From Bacillota bacterium (lineage in GTDB: Bacteria; Bacillota; Clostridia; Oscillospirales; Ruminococcaceae), in the NCBI GenBank assembly GCA_029572815.1, contig JAKPUQ010000141.1, positions 1-33,266 on the forward strand: 33,266 nt of DNA, in the 5' to 3' direction. The translations under genes and the position numbers were made by a program. Positions 22,501 to 30,704 of this stretch are shown here, one piece after another. Every line of letters begins with the position of its first letter. Positions within the stretch are counted from its first letter, which is position 1. Under the pieces are notes generated by a model that ran no database searches, was not told the DNA's origin, and worked only from the letters and a program-made list of their open reading frames with translations.

Positions 22501-23643
22501 TTGAACGCACTTTATGATATTATCGGTGTCCCCTTCGGATACCTGATGAGACTTATTTACTCGTTTTGCAATAACTATGCGGTGGCTATAATCATATTCA
22601 CCATAGTTACAAAGATACTGCTCTTCCCCGTCAGCTATAAGACTCAGAAGGGCGCAGCAAGAATGCAGCTTCTTAATCCGAAGCTGGAAAAGCTCAAGAA
22701 AAGCTTCGCCAATAACCCCCAGAGGCTTCAGGAGGAACAGCAGAAGCTGTATCAGCAGGAGGGCGTAAACCCCATGGGCTCATGCCTCCCTATGTTCATA
22801 CAGATGTTCCTGCTCTTCGGCATTATCGACGTTATTTATAAGCCCATAACCCATATCCTTAACATATCCAAGGACGTTATCACAAAGGCTGTAGGTATTG
22901 CAGCTGAGAACAGCGACATCAAGGGTCTCAATATGAAGAACCTGAGATGCGAGCTCCTCACTATGGAGAATCTGAGAGACCACGGCGACAAGTATGCTTC
23001 TCTCGGCGAGAATTTTCTCTCAAAGGTGACTGAATTCAATGAGAAGTTCACCATCTTCGGCGCTAACCTTGGCAAGACTCCTACTATCCACCCCGACAGC
23101 TGGACAAAGGAAGCTGTTATCCTTGCAGCTATCCCCTTCCTGGCAGGTCTGGCACAGATGCTGGTATCAGTTTACAGCCAGATCCATCAGAAGAAGACCA
23201 ACCCTGCTGCTCAGACAGGCGGCGGCTGTATGACGGTAATGACCTTCGGTATGCCTATCATCTCTATCCTGTTTGCCTTCGGTCTTCCCGCAGGTATCGG
23301 ATTCTACTGGATATGGTCATCCGTATTCTCATTCCTTATAACCTTTGCGCTTAACTGCTACTTTACTCCCGAGCGTATTACGGCGATAAATGAGAAGGAA
23401 AAAGAAAAAGCACGAATTTATGCAGAAAAACATCCGAATAAGAAGACCTTCATGCAGAAAATGATGGAGCAGCAGGCTGCTCTCGATCAGCAGAACGGCG
23501 GCTCTTCAGCTTCAGGCAAGGCTAAGGGCATATCACGTTCCGAGCAGAATAAGCAGAACCGCGACAAGCTCAAGGAAGCAAGACGACGCATGGCTGAAAA
23601 ATACGGTGATTCTTACGACGATGATGATAATGATGAGGACTAA
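22501..23643 (+). CDS. yidC: YidC/Oxa1 membrane protein insertase
   Basis: An insertase for membrane proteins, 380 residues. Hydrophobic helices lie near residues 25-45, 96-115, about 200-220, 248-268 and 270-290. The hydrophilic-groove basic residue, Arg in B. subtilis SpoIIIJ, appears here as Lys38 in VTKILLFPVS. A long soluble insert (about 118-195) separates helices, larger than in Bacillus. No lipobox is visible, unlike SpoIIIJ. The C-terminus is basic and then acidic (from about residue 325). The start is TTG at 22501, with GAGGGA 8 bases upstream; the ATG at 22494 is out of frame. Confidence 0.93.
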   Translation: MNALYDIIGVPFGYLMRLIYSFCNNYAVAIIIFTIVTKILLFPVSYKTQKGAARMQLLNPKLEKLKKSFANNPQRLQEEQQKLYQQEGVNPMGSCLPMFIQMFLLFGIIDVIYKPITHILNISKDVITKAVGIAAENSDIKGLNMKNLRCELLTMENLRDHGDKYASLGENFLSKVTEFNEKFTIFGANLGKTPTIHPDSWTKEAVILAAIPFLAGLAQMLVSVYSQIHQKKTNPAAQTGGGCMTVMTFGMPIISILFAFGLPAGIGFYWIWSSVFSFLITFALNCYFTPERITAINEKEKEKARIYAEKHPNKKTFMQKMMEQQAALDQQNGGSSASGKAKGISRSEQNKQNRDKLKEARRRMAEKYGDSYDDDDNDED

Positions 23644-23664
23644 AGTCCTCAGGGAGGTAAAAGT

Positions 23665-24747
23665 ATGACTGAAATTTTTACAGCAAGATCCGTTGAAGAG
23701 GCTAAGGATTTAGCCGCAAAGAAGTTCGGAAAAAAGATCAGTGAGATCAGCTTCGAGATCATCGACGAAGGAAAAAAAGGACTTTTCGGACTGGGTGCCA
23801 AGGAAGCAAAGGTAAAGGCGGCCGTTGAGACAGCTTCCGCAGCTCAGACAACAGCTCCCAAGGCTGAGGCAAAGCCTGTTACCACTGCTCCCGCACCGAA
23901 GGCTGCTGAGCCCGTTACAAAGGCTCCCGCAGCAGAGAAGCCCGTTGTTACTACCGAGACAAAGGCAGCTCCTCAGCCCGCTGAAAAGAAGGCAGAGGAA
24001 GCTCCCACAGAGACAAATGCTGCTGAGGATATGGAGGAGGAGGCTTACTCCCTGGATAACTTCACCCTCATTGAGGACGAGGCTCTCATCAATCCCAAGG
24101 TTAAGCTGGCTAAGGACTACATCACAAGCATTCTCAGAGCTATGGACGTTGACGCAGAGTTCACTGTTTATCAGAACGAGACAGGTGCTGTTATCAACAT
24201 CGAAAGCAACAATAACGGTACTATCATCGGAAGACGTGGCGAGACCCTCGACGCTATCCAGTACCTTTGCTCGATCATCGCCAACAAGGGCGACAAGGAC
24301 TACTACAGGATCACTATCGACTGCCTCGGCTACAGAAGCAAGAGAAAGGAAACTCTTGAGCAGCTGGCTGCTAAGGTTGCAAAGTCAGTTCTCAGAACAG
24401 GCAGATCACAGCCCCTTGAGCCTATGAATCCCTATGAGAGAAGGGTTATCCACTCCGCTATCTCAAATATCGAGGGCGTTTCCTCACGCTCTGTGGGCGA
24501 GGAGCCTTACAGAAAGATCATCATTTCTTCCAATAACCCCAGAAGAAGCGGCGGACGCCGTGACGACAGACGCGGCGGCGGAAGAAGAAATGACAGAAGA
24601 AACGGCGGCGAGAGAAGAAACCGCGACAGAGAGGTAAACATGGAGCGCAGAAGCGTTGACCTCTCAACAAGCTTTGAAAAGGACTATAAGAGACCAAAGC
24701 CCGAGGACAGCATCGAGGGCGGCCTCTACGGAAAGATCGAACTTTAA
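23665..24747 (+). CDS. jag: RNA-binding protein Jag (KhpB) with arginine-rich tail
   Basis: The KH/R3H protein encoded beside yidC in Bacillota, 360 residues. The Jag-N domain covers 1-50. An Ala/Pro/Lys-rich disordered linker covers about 51-125. The KH domain spans about 145-220 with IGRRGE at 188-193, and the R3H domain about 222-290 with PYERRVIHSAI. Residues 293-329 form an Arg/Gly/Asp-rich RGG-like stretch not usual in the family, ending in a short conserved-looking tail. KhpB with KhpA controls division and small RNAs in streptococci; the role here is inferred. GGGAGG precedes the ATG. Confidence 0.93.
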   Translation: MTEIFTARSVEEAKDLAAKKFGKKISEISFEIIDEGKKGLFGLGAKEAKVKAAVETASAAQTTAPKAEAKPVTTAPAPKAAEPVTKAPAAEKPVVTTETKAAPQPAEKKAEEAPTETNAAEDMEEEAYSLDNFTLIEDEALINPKVKLAKDYITSILRAMDVDAEFTVYQNETGAVINIESNNNGTIIGRRGETLDAIQYLCSIIANKGDKDYYRITIDCLGYRSKRKETLEQLAAKVAKSVLRTGRSQPLEPMNPYERRVIHSAISNIEGVSSRSVGEEPYRKIIISSNNPRRSGGRRDDRRGGGRRNDRRNGGERRNRDREVNMERRSVDLSTSFEKDYKRPKPEDSIEGGLYGKIEL

Positions 24748-24753
24748 TATCTC

Positions 24754-24783
24754 AAACAACGGCTTAATTGCCGTTGTTTTTTT
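24754..24783 (+). terminator. Intrinsic terminator after jag
   Basis: Stem CAACGGC/GCCGTTG, extended by three A-T pairs, around TTAATT and followed by seven T residues. It lies just before the mnmE ribosome site. Confidence 0.85.
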
Positions 24784-24796
24784 AGGAAGTGATAAA

Positions 24797-26158
24797 ATGT
24801 CGACTATAGCTGCCATTTCGACTCCAAACGCTGTCGGCGGCATAGCTGTTATAAGGATATCAGGCGAGGACGCCATAGCTGTTGCGGAGCGTATATTCTC
24901 CCCTTACGGCGACAAGAAGGTCGCAGATATGGCTGGGTATACCTGTGCCTACGGCATCGCTCACAACAGCGGAGAGCGACTTGACGACTGTATCCTGACG
25001 GTGTTCCGTGCTCCTCACAGCTACACAGGCGAGGACGTTGCGGAGCTTTCATGCCACGGCGGTCTCTATGTCACAAGGAAGATACTCCGAGCGGCTCTTT
25101 CAAACGGAGCTGTCAACGCGGAGGCAGGCGAGTTCACCAAGAGGGCTTACCTCAATGGAAAGCTTGACCTGACACAGGCGGAGGCAGTCATGGATATAAT
25201 CTCCGCTAAGGGTGAGCGCGAGCTTAAAATGGCTGAGAGTCTCCGTGAAGGAGCTGCCTTCAGAAAGGCTGAGAAATGCTCTCAGAAGCTGCTGAAGATA
25301 CTGGGCGACCTGGCTGCATGGGCTGACTATCCCGAGGAGGATATTCCCGAGGTACGTCCCGAGAACCTTGCTGCGGAGCTGAAAGAGGTCCGCGGCGATC
25401 TCAGCTCTTTGGTGAAGAACTATGACAGCGGAAGGATACTTCGTGAGGGGGTGGCGACAGCTATTATCGGACGCCCTAACGTGGGTAAGTCAACGCTGTT
25501 CAACTGCCTGAGCGGCTGCGAGAGGAGTATCGTTACCGAGATCGCAGGAACTACCCGTGACGTTATCGAGGAGACAGTCCGCGTGGGTGATATTACTTTG
25601 CGTCTTTCAGATACTGCCGGCATTCACGATACCGATGATAAGATAGAGGGTATCGGCGTTGAGATGGCTGAAAAGATGATCGATAAGTCAGAGCTGTGCA
25701 TTGCAGTCTTTGACGGAAGTTGTCCGCTTACGGAGGATGATTTATATTTAATTAATAAAATTAATAAAAATAAGACCATTGCTGTCATCAATAAAAATGA
25801 TGTTGATCAGCAGATAGACACTTCCCTTTTGCAGGATAAAATTCAACATATAGTATTTTTATCTGCGAAGGAAAACACAGGTGTGGAGGAGCTTCACAGA
25901 CATATTGAAGAGATATTTAATCTTAATGAAGCTGATTTTGACACAGCAACAGCTGCAAACGAGCGCCAGAAAAAGTGTATCGATAAAGCACTTGAAGGTA
26001 TTGAAAATGCTATTTCATCGCTTGAAATCGGTGAAATGCTGGACGCTGTCAATGTTCTAATAGATGAAGCGGAACAGTCACTTTTACAGCTCACCGGTAA
26101 AAAAGTTACTGATGCTGTAGTCAATGAAGTGTTCTCACGCTTCTGTGTAGGAAAGTAA
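24797..26158 (+). CDS. mnmE: tRNA modification GTPase MnmE
   Basis: A GTPase that, with MnmG, modifies the wobble uridine of certain tRNAs, 453 residues. The N-terminal folate-binding domain is followed by the inserted G domain with GRPNVGKST (225-233), DTAG (272-275) and NKND, and the C-terminal helix domain ends in the conserved FCVGK with its cysteine. The start at 24797 has AGGAAGTG upstream; the longer frame runs through the jag terminator. From about codon 313 (near 25735) codon use turns abruptly AT-rich, which continues through mnmG, rsmG and noc. Confidence 0.95.
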   Translation: MSTIAAISTPNAVGGIAVIRISGEDAIAVAERIFSPYGDKKVADMAGYTCAYGIAHNSGERLDDCILTVFRAPHSYTGEDVAELSCHGGLYVTRKILRAALSNGAVNAEAGEFTKRAYLNGKLDLTQAEAVMDIISAKGERELKMAESLREGAAFRKAEKCSQKLLKILGDLAAWADYPEEDIPEVRPENLAAELKEVRGDLSSLVKNYDSGRILREGVATAIIGRPNVGKSTLFNCLSGCERSIVTEIAGTTRDVIEETVRVGDITLRLSDTAGIHDTDDKIEGIGVEMAEKMIDKSELCIAVFDGSCPLTEDDLYLINKINKNKTIAVINKNDVDQQIDTSLLQDKIQHIVFLSAKENTGVEELHRHIEEIFNLNEADFDTATAANERQKKCIDKALEGIENAISSLEIGEMLDAVNVLIDEAEQSLLQLTGKKVTDAVVNEVFSRFCVGK

Positions 26159-26174
26159 TGTTTCATGTGAAACA
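26159..26174. promoter_or_regulatory. parS: parS-like site 1
   Basis: TGTTTCATGTGAAACA differs by one central base from the palindromic parS TGTTTCACGTGAAACA. It starts at the base after the mnmE stop codon and precedes the mnmG ribosome site. Confidence 0.85.
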
Positions 26175-26191
26175 AAGGAGGAGGGATAGAT

Positions 26192-28081
26192 TTGACATAT
26201 ACGATGGGAGAATTTGACGTTGCAGTTGTGGGCGCAGGTCATGCCGGAGTTGAGGCGGCTCTTGCATCAGCCCGACTTGGATGTAAAACTGTGATGTTTA
26301 CTATATCACTTGATCAGATTGCAAATATGCCTTGTAATCCGTCAATTGGAGGAACTGCAAAGGGGCATTTGGTGCGTGAAATCGATGCTTTGGGTGGAGA
26401 AATGGGCAAAGCTGCGGACAGGTGCTTCATTCAGAGCCGAATGCTCAATCGCGGAAAAGGGCCTGCTGTACACAGCCTCAGAGTTCAGGCTGATCGTGTA
26501 AGGTATCACGAGTACATGAAAAATGTCTGCGAAAACCAGAAAAATCTTTATGTCAAGCAGGCGGAAATTTCTGAAATAATAACCGAGAATAATAAAATTA
26601 TCGGAGTCAGAACAAGTCTTGGGGCTGAGTACAAGGTCAACGCTGTTATAATTGCCACAGGAACTTATCTTAAAGGTAAGATTTATATCGGCGAAGTTTC
26701 ATATGAAAGCGGCCCTGACGCTGCTCTTCCAAGTAAAATGCTTTCAAAAAGTCTCGCCGAAAACGGTGTAGAGCTCCGTAGATTTAAGACCGGTACTCCA
26801 TGCCGAGTTAACAAGAGAAGTATTAATTTTGATATAATGGAAAAACAAGAAGGAGACGAAAGAATAGTCCCCTTCTCATTTGAAACAGAATCAGAAGGAC
26901 TTGAAAACAAGGTAAGCTGTTATGTCACGTATACAAACAGTAAAACCCATGAAGTTATACTTTCAAACCTTGACAGATCACCTTTATACTCGGGCAGAAT
27001 AGAAGGTGTAGGGCCAAGATATTGTCCGTCTATTGAGGACAAAATTGTGAGGTTTTCAGACAAACCCCGACACCAGCTTTTTGTTGAGCCTATGGGATTG
27101 ACTACAGAAGAGTACTATTTACAGGGAATGTCATCATCGCTGCCGGAAGATGTTCAGCTCGCATTTCTCAGAACAATAGATGGACTGGAAGACGTTGAGA
27201 TAATGAGACCTGCATATGCGATAGAGTATGACTGTTGCAACCCTAATCAACTGCTCCCTACTCTTGAGTTTAAGAATGTAAGCGGACTTTATGGCGCAGG
27301 TCAGTTTAATGACAGTTCTGGATACGAGGAAGCAGGTGCACAAGGACTCGTTGCAGGCATAAATGCCGCTTTGAAGATCAAAGGACGCGAACCTATGATT
27401 CTTGACAGAGCAAGCTCATATATCGGTACGCTGGTTGATGATCTGGTTACCAAGGGCTGCTCTGATCCCTACAGAATGATGACCTCACGAAGCGAATACA
27501 GGCTTATTTTAAGGCAGGATAACGCTGATCAGAGACTAACTCCTATTGGTCATAGCCTTGGGCTTATCACTCATGAACGATATGAAAAACTTCTTGAGAA
27601 AGAACGGCTTACCAGCGATGAGATCGATAGAGTATCTAAATTCAATGTTTCCCCAAGTGATAAGCTTAATTCATATCTTGAGTCATGTGGAACAAGTCCA
27701 ATTTCTACGGGGTGTAAATTAGCTGATCTGATAAGGAGACCGCAGCTGAATTATAACGATCTTGCTCCCTTTGATCCTGATCGCCCTGAGCTCCCCTGGG
27801 AGGTTTGCGAGCAGGTTGAACTTCAGATAAAATATGAAGGCTATATTGAAAAACAACTTGCACAGATAGAACAAATGCGAAAAATGGAATCAAAAAAGCT
27901 TCCGTCAGATATGGATTATTCGCAGATATACGGCCTTAGACTTGAGGCGATAGAAAAGCTTAACAAGATAAAGCCTTTGTCTCTTGGGCAGGCTTCACGT
28001 ATTTCGGGAGTATCTCCAGCTGATATTTCGATGCTTGCGGTCTGGCTCATGCATGAGAAAGGAGTTTCGGATGATACCTGA
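26192..28081 (+). CDS. mnmG: tRNA uridine modification enzyme MnmG (GidA)
   Basis: The FAD-dependent partner of MnmE in making 5-carboxymethylaminomethyluridine at the tRNA wobble base, 629 residues, the normal length. The FAD-binding motif VVGAGHAGVEAA is near residue 12, and CNPSIGGTAKGHLVREIDALGG and RGPAVHSLR-type segments (here NRGKGPAVHSLRVQADR) follow. The C-terminal RNA-binding helical domain includes SQIYGLRLEAIEKL and PLSLGQASRISGVSPADI. The start is TTG at 26192, with AGGAGGAG upstream; an ATG at 26204 is too far from that site. It ends overlapping the rsmG start (ATGATACCTGA). Confidence 0.94.
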   Translation: MTYTMGEFDVAVVGAGHAGVEAALASARLGCKTVMFTISLDQIANMPCNPSIGGTAKGHLVREIDALGGEMGKAADRCFIQSRMLNRGKGPAVHSLRVQADRVRYHEYMKNVCENQKNLYVKQAEISEIITENNKIIGVRTSLGAEYKVNAVIIATGTYLKGKIYIGEVSYESGPDAALPSKMLSKSLAENGVELRRFKTGTPCRVNKRSINFDIMEKQEGDERIVPFSFETESEGLENKVSCYVTYTNSKTHEVILSNLDRSPLYSGRIEGVGPRYCPSIEDKIVRFSDKPRHQLFVEPMGLTTEEYYLQGMSSSLPEDVQLAFLRTIDGLEDVEIMRPAYAIEYDCCNPNQLLPTLEFKNVSGLYGAGQFNDSSGYEEAGAQGLVAGINAALKIKGREPMILDRASSYIGTLVDDLVTKGCSDPYRMMTSRSEYRLILRQDNADQRLTPIGHSLGLITHERYEKLLEKERLTSDEIDRVSKFNVSPSDKLNSYLESCGTSPISTGCKLADLIRRPQLNYNDLAPFDPDRPELPWEVCEQVELQIKYEGYIEKQLAQIEQMRKMESKKLPSDMDYSQIYGLRLEAIEKLNKIKPLSLGQASRISGVSPADISMLAVWLMHEKGVSDDT

Positions 28082-28773
28082 TTTTGAACTATCTTGCGCA
28101 GAATTTAATAGTGTCGGTTTGACCCTTTCAAGGGAACAGTATGATAAGCTCAGAATTTATTCAAAGTTTCTTGTGGAGTATAATGAAAAAGTTAATCTGA
28201 CTGCAATAAAAGAGCCTATGGAGATTCTTCGCAAGCATTTTATAGACAGTATTATGGTCACTAAATTCACCGATATTCCTTTGAATTCAACCATAATTGA
28301 TGTAGGGACTGGTGCAGGTTTTCCTTCTGTTCCTATAAAAATATATCGTCCTGATGTAAAGATCACTCTTCTTGATTCACTCAATAAAAGAGTTGATTTT
28401 CTTAAACAGCTTTGTGAGAAGCTGGAAATTGGCGCAGAGTTTATTCACGGGAGGGCTGAGGACTTCTCGAAAAAGGCTGAATATAGGGAAAAATTTGATT
28501 ATTCCTGTGCGCGTGCAGTTGCAAATATGTCGCTTCTGAGTGAACTTTGTATTCCTTTTGTAAAGATAAATGGATTTTTTTAGCAATGAAGGGACCAAAT
28601 GAGGATATATCCCTTGGTGCAAATGCTGTCAATATTCTCGGAGGCTGTATTGAAAAAGAGACTGAATACAAGCTTTTTGATGAAAGCAGAAAGATAGTTA
28701 TTGTAAAAAAATATCGCAAACTCCGCCAAAATATCCAAGAAATAGCAGTCAGATCAAGAAAAAAGCATTATAA
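28071..28773 (+). pseudogene. rsmG: 16S rRNA methyltransferase RsmG, two frameshifts
   Basis: RsmG (GidB) adds a methyl group to a guanine in the 530 loop of 16S rRNA. The start at 28071 has AAGGAG upstream. The N-terminal half is normal: VEYNEKVNLTAI, HFIDSI, the SAM motif VDVGTGAGFPS (here IDVGTGAGFPS) and SCARAVANMS. At 28575-28581 seven T residues give a stop (TAG 28581-28583) after KINGFF; eight would restore GFFLAMKGPNED. At 28705-28711 seven A residues shift the frame again; eight would restore the family's C-terminus (TPPKYPRNSSQIKKKAL) and the stop at 28771-28773. With both bases added the product is 234 residues, a normal length. The open part alone ends at 28583 (170 residues). Confidence 0.88.
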
Positions 28774-28796
28774 TAAAACCGATATTTGTCATTCAC

Positions 28797-28829
28797 ATCG
28801 CCATTTTGTTTCAAAATGGCGATTTTTTT
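28797..28829 (+). terminator. Intrinsic terminator after rsmG
   Basis: Perfect 11-bp stem (ATCGCCATTTT) with loop GTTTC followed by a run of T. Confidence 0.88.
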
Positions 28830-28833
28830 GTAT

Positions 28834-28861
28834 GGAAACTATTTCCCGATGGTGTTAGAAT
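28834..28861 (+). promoter_or_regulatory. Possible noc promoter with Noc half-site
   Basis: TAGAAT (28856-28861) with TG extension, and a weak -35 TGGAAA ending at 28838, 17 bases apart. Between them ATTTCCCG (28841-28848) equals half of the Bacillus Noc-binding palindrome. This may be chance. Confidence 0.35.
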
Positions 28862-28884
28862 ATAAAAAACACCTGGAGGTAAAT

Positions 28885-29697
28885 ATGGCTGGATTTTTAA
28901 ATTTTACAAAGGAAAAGCTTGTTAACAAGGTCGTTGAAATTGGTATCGATCAGATTATTCCTAACCCCTATCAACCAAGAACTGATTTTAATGAGGATAT
29001 CACTGCACTTGCTGAGTCAATTGCTCAGAATGGTATTTTACAGCCTTTGTCTGTTCGTAAAAAGGACGGGTTATATGAGCTCATCGCCGGTGAACGCAGG
29101 CTTAGAGCAGCTAAAATGTGTGGATTTAATGTTGTTCCGTGCATTGTATACGATATCAGCGACCGTCATTCCGCTGTGCTTGCACTTGTTGAGAATATTC
29201 AACGTCAGGACCTTTCTTTCTTTGAAGAAGCGGCTGCTATTGAAAAGCTTATTACTCACTACGGAATGACACAGGAGGACGCTGCGGCAAAGCTTGGACG
29301 TGCACAAAGTACCATTGCAAATAAACTGAGACTGCTTAGGCTTACTGAAAAGGAGAGGGAGCTTATTATAAGGTATGGACTCACGGAGCGTCATGCACGG
29401 TCCCTTTTAAGACTCGGAAGTCCGCAAGACAGATTGTTTATTCTTGACAAGATAATTCGGAATAATCTTAATGTAGAGCGCTCTGAACGGTTGATAGATG
29501 AATTTATTGGAAGTGAGCGTAATAAAGTCAGTTATAAGAAGCGTTCTGTTGTTTTTCAAAATGTCAAGATGTTTGTGAATACGATAAACAAGGCTGTGGA
29601 GACTATGCAGGCTGCGGGAATCTCTGCTGACTCAAGAAAAATACAGAGTGAAGACTATATTGAATACAGAGTCAGAATACCTATTCAAAAAAGTTGA
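28885..29697 (+). CDS. noc: Nucleoid occlusion protein Noc
   Basis: A ParB-family CTPase that binds DNA and membrane and keeps the division ring off the chromosome, 270 residues. After a short N-terminal segment (MAGFLNFTKEKL, a possible weak membrane helix) come the nucleotide-site motifs IAGERRLRAA and VENIQRQDLS. The helix-turn-helix reads KLGRAQSTIANKLRLL, the Noc form; the ParB encoded nearby reads GRSRSAVANAVRLL, so the two differ where site choice is made. The start at 28885 has GGAGGT upstream, and the longer frame from 28786 overlaps the terminator. It stands alone between two terminators. Confidence 0.92.
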   Translation: MAGFLNFTKEKLVNKVVEIGIDQIIPNPYQPRTDFNEDITALAESIAQNGILQPLSVRKKDGLYELIAGERRLRAAKMCGFNVVPCIVYDISDRHSAVLALVENIQRQDLSFFEEAAAIEKLITHYGMTQEDAAAKLGRAQSTIANKLRLLRLTEKERELIIRYGLTERHARSLLRLGSPQDRLFILDKIIRNNLNVERSERLIDEFIGSERNKVSYKKRSVVFQNVKMFVNTINKAVETMQAAGISADSRKIQSEDYIEYRVRIPIQKS

Positions 29698-29708
29698 TAG
29701 TACTGAAT

Positions 29709-29724
29709 TGTTTCACATGAAACA
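29709..29724. promoter_or_regulatory. parS: parS-like site 2, inside the noc terminator
   Basis: TGTTTCACATGAAACA is the reverse complement of sites 1 and 3. Its right part forms the left arm of the noc terminator. Confidence 0.85.
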
Positions 29725-29749
29725 TTTTATATGTTTCATGTGTTTTTTT
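29714..29749 (+). terminator. noc terminator built from parS sequence
   Basis: A perfect 12-bp stem, CACATGAAACAT against ATGTTTCATGTG, with a 5-base loop and then seven T residues (29743-29749). Confidence 0.9.
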
Positions 29750-29758
29750 GTCCCGAAT

Positions 29759-29774
29759 TGTTTCATGTGAAACA
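29759..29774. promoter_or_regulatory. parS: parS-like site 3
   Basis: TGTTTCATGTGAAACA, identical to site 1. Site and flanks (GAATTGTTTCA...GAAACATTTT) repeat those of site 2, 50 bases away. Confidence 0.85.
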
Positions 29775-29800
29775 TTTTTTAAAAAAATCTCTCTTTCGTA

Positions 29801-29829
29801 TTTACAATAGAAGGAAAAAGTGTTATAAT
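29801..29829 (+). promoter_or_regulatory. Promoter of parA-parB-serS
   Basis: TTTACA, a 17-base spacer and perfect TATAAT with TG extension, about 30 bases before the parA start. parS site 3 lies 26 bases upstream of the -35, so ParB spreading could affect it. Confidence 0.8.
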
Positions 29830-29859
29830 AGTATAAGTAAATTCTGAAAGGAAGATAAT

Positions 29860-30687
29860 ATGGGCAAGATCATCGCTGTTGCCAATCAGAAGGGCGGCGT
29901 CGGAAAGTCAACTACCGTTATCAATATAGCGGCATATCTGGGCTCCAGAGACTTCAGAGTTCTCTGTGTGGACTCCGACCCTCAGGGCAATACAACTACG
30001 GGCTTCGGTATAAAGAAAAAATCTGTTTCAGCGTCGACCTACGATGTGATAACAGGGAAGACCCGTATTCAGGACACAATCATACCTACTGAGTTCAAGA
30101 ATGTATCCATAGTTCCTGCCACAGAGGATCTTGCAGGCTGTGAGCTTGAGCTTGCACAGAACGAGAACAGGGTGAACAGGCTGAAAATGCAGCTTCTTAC
30201 CTGCAAGGATGGTTTTGATTATATATTTATCGATTGTCCGCCTGCACTGGGTACTATCACCATAAACAGCCTTGTTGCCTGTGATAGTATAATTGTCCCA
30301 ATGCTTGCAGAGTTCTACGCTCTTGAGGGACTTTCTCAGCTGGTGAACACTATCAAAATAGTTAAAAATAATTATAATCCCGTCCTCGAAATCGAGGGTA
30401 TACTATTTACTATGTTCGACGGAAGACTTAATGTTGCCAACGATGTAGTTTCTGAAGTTGAGAAATACTTCCCCGATGCGGTGTTCAAAACAAAGGTTCC
30501 GCGTAACGTCCGTATTTCCGAGGCTCCAAGCCACGGAAAGCCTGTAATGTACTACGATAAGGCTTCAAAGGGCGCAGAGGCGTATGAGCTTGTCTGCCAC
30601 GAGCTTCTGGGTGAACCCCTCAGGCTGTCTGAAAAGAAAAAGATCTTCTCTTTCAAAAAACATAAGAAAGGAAAACGTTCGTCTTGA
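29860..30687 (+). CDS. parA: Chromosome partitioning ATPase ParA (Soj)
   Basis: A deviant-Walker ATPase for origin segregation that also modulates DnaA in Bacillus, 275 residues. It carries KGGVGKST at 11-18 with the signature lysine, DSDPQGNTT near 40, and IDCPPALGTITINSL near 124. The basic C-terminal tail (FKKHKKGKRSS) may aid DNA binding. AAGGAAG precedes the ATG. parB follows after 17 bases, and codon use returns here to the GC-richer style of the rest of the window. Confidence 0.95.
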   Translation: MGKIIAVANQKGGVGKSTTVINIAAYLGSRDFRVLCVDSDPQGNTTTGFGIKKKSVSASTYDVITGKTRIQDTIIPTEFKNVSIVPATEDLAGCELELAQNENRVNRLKMQLLTCKDGFDYIFIDCPPALGTITINSLVACDSIIVPMLAEFYALEGLSQLVNTIKIVKNNYNPVLEIEGILFTMFDGRLNVANDVVSEVEKYFPDAVFKTKVPRNVRISEAPSHGKPVMYYDKASKGAEAYELVCHELLGEPLRLSEKKKIFSFKKHKKGKRSS

Positions 30688-30704
30688 CGAATGAGGTTTG
30701 AATT

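Noticed and set aside
24656..24796. N-terminal extension of mnmE
   Set aside because: It reads through the jag gene end and a terminator; MSTIAAISTP at 24797 is the standard MnmE start.
28584..28858. Separate gene starting within the second part of rsmG
   Set aside because: The frame carries the C-terminal RsmG motifs and needs a second base correction to end properly; it is the broken tail of rsmG.
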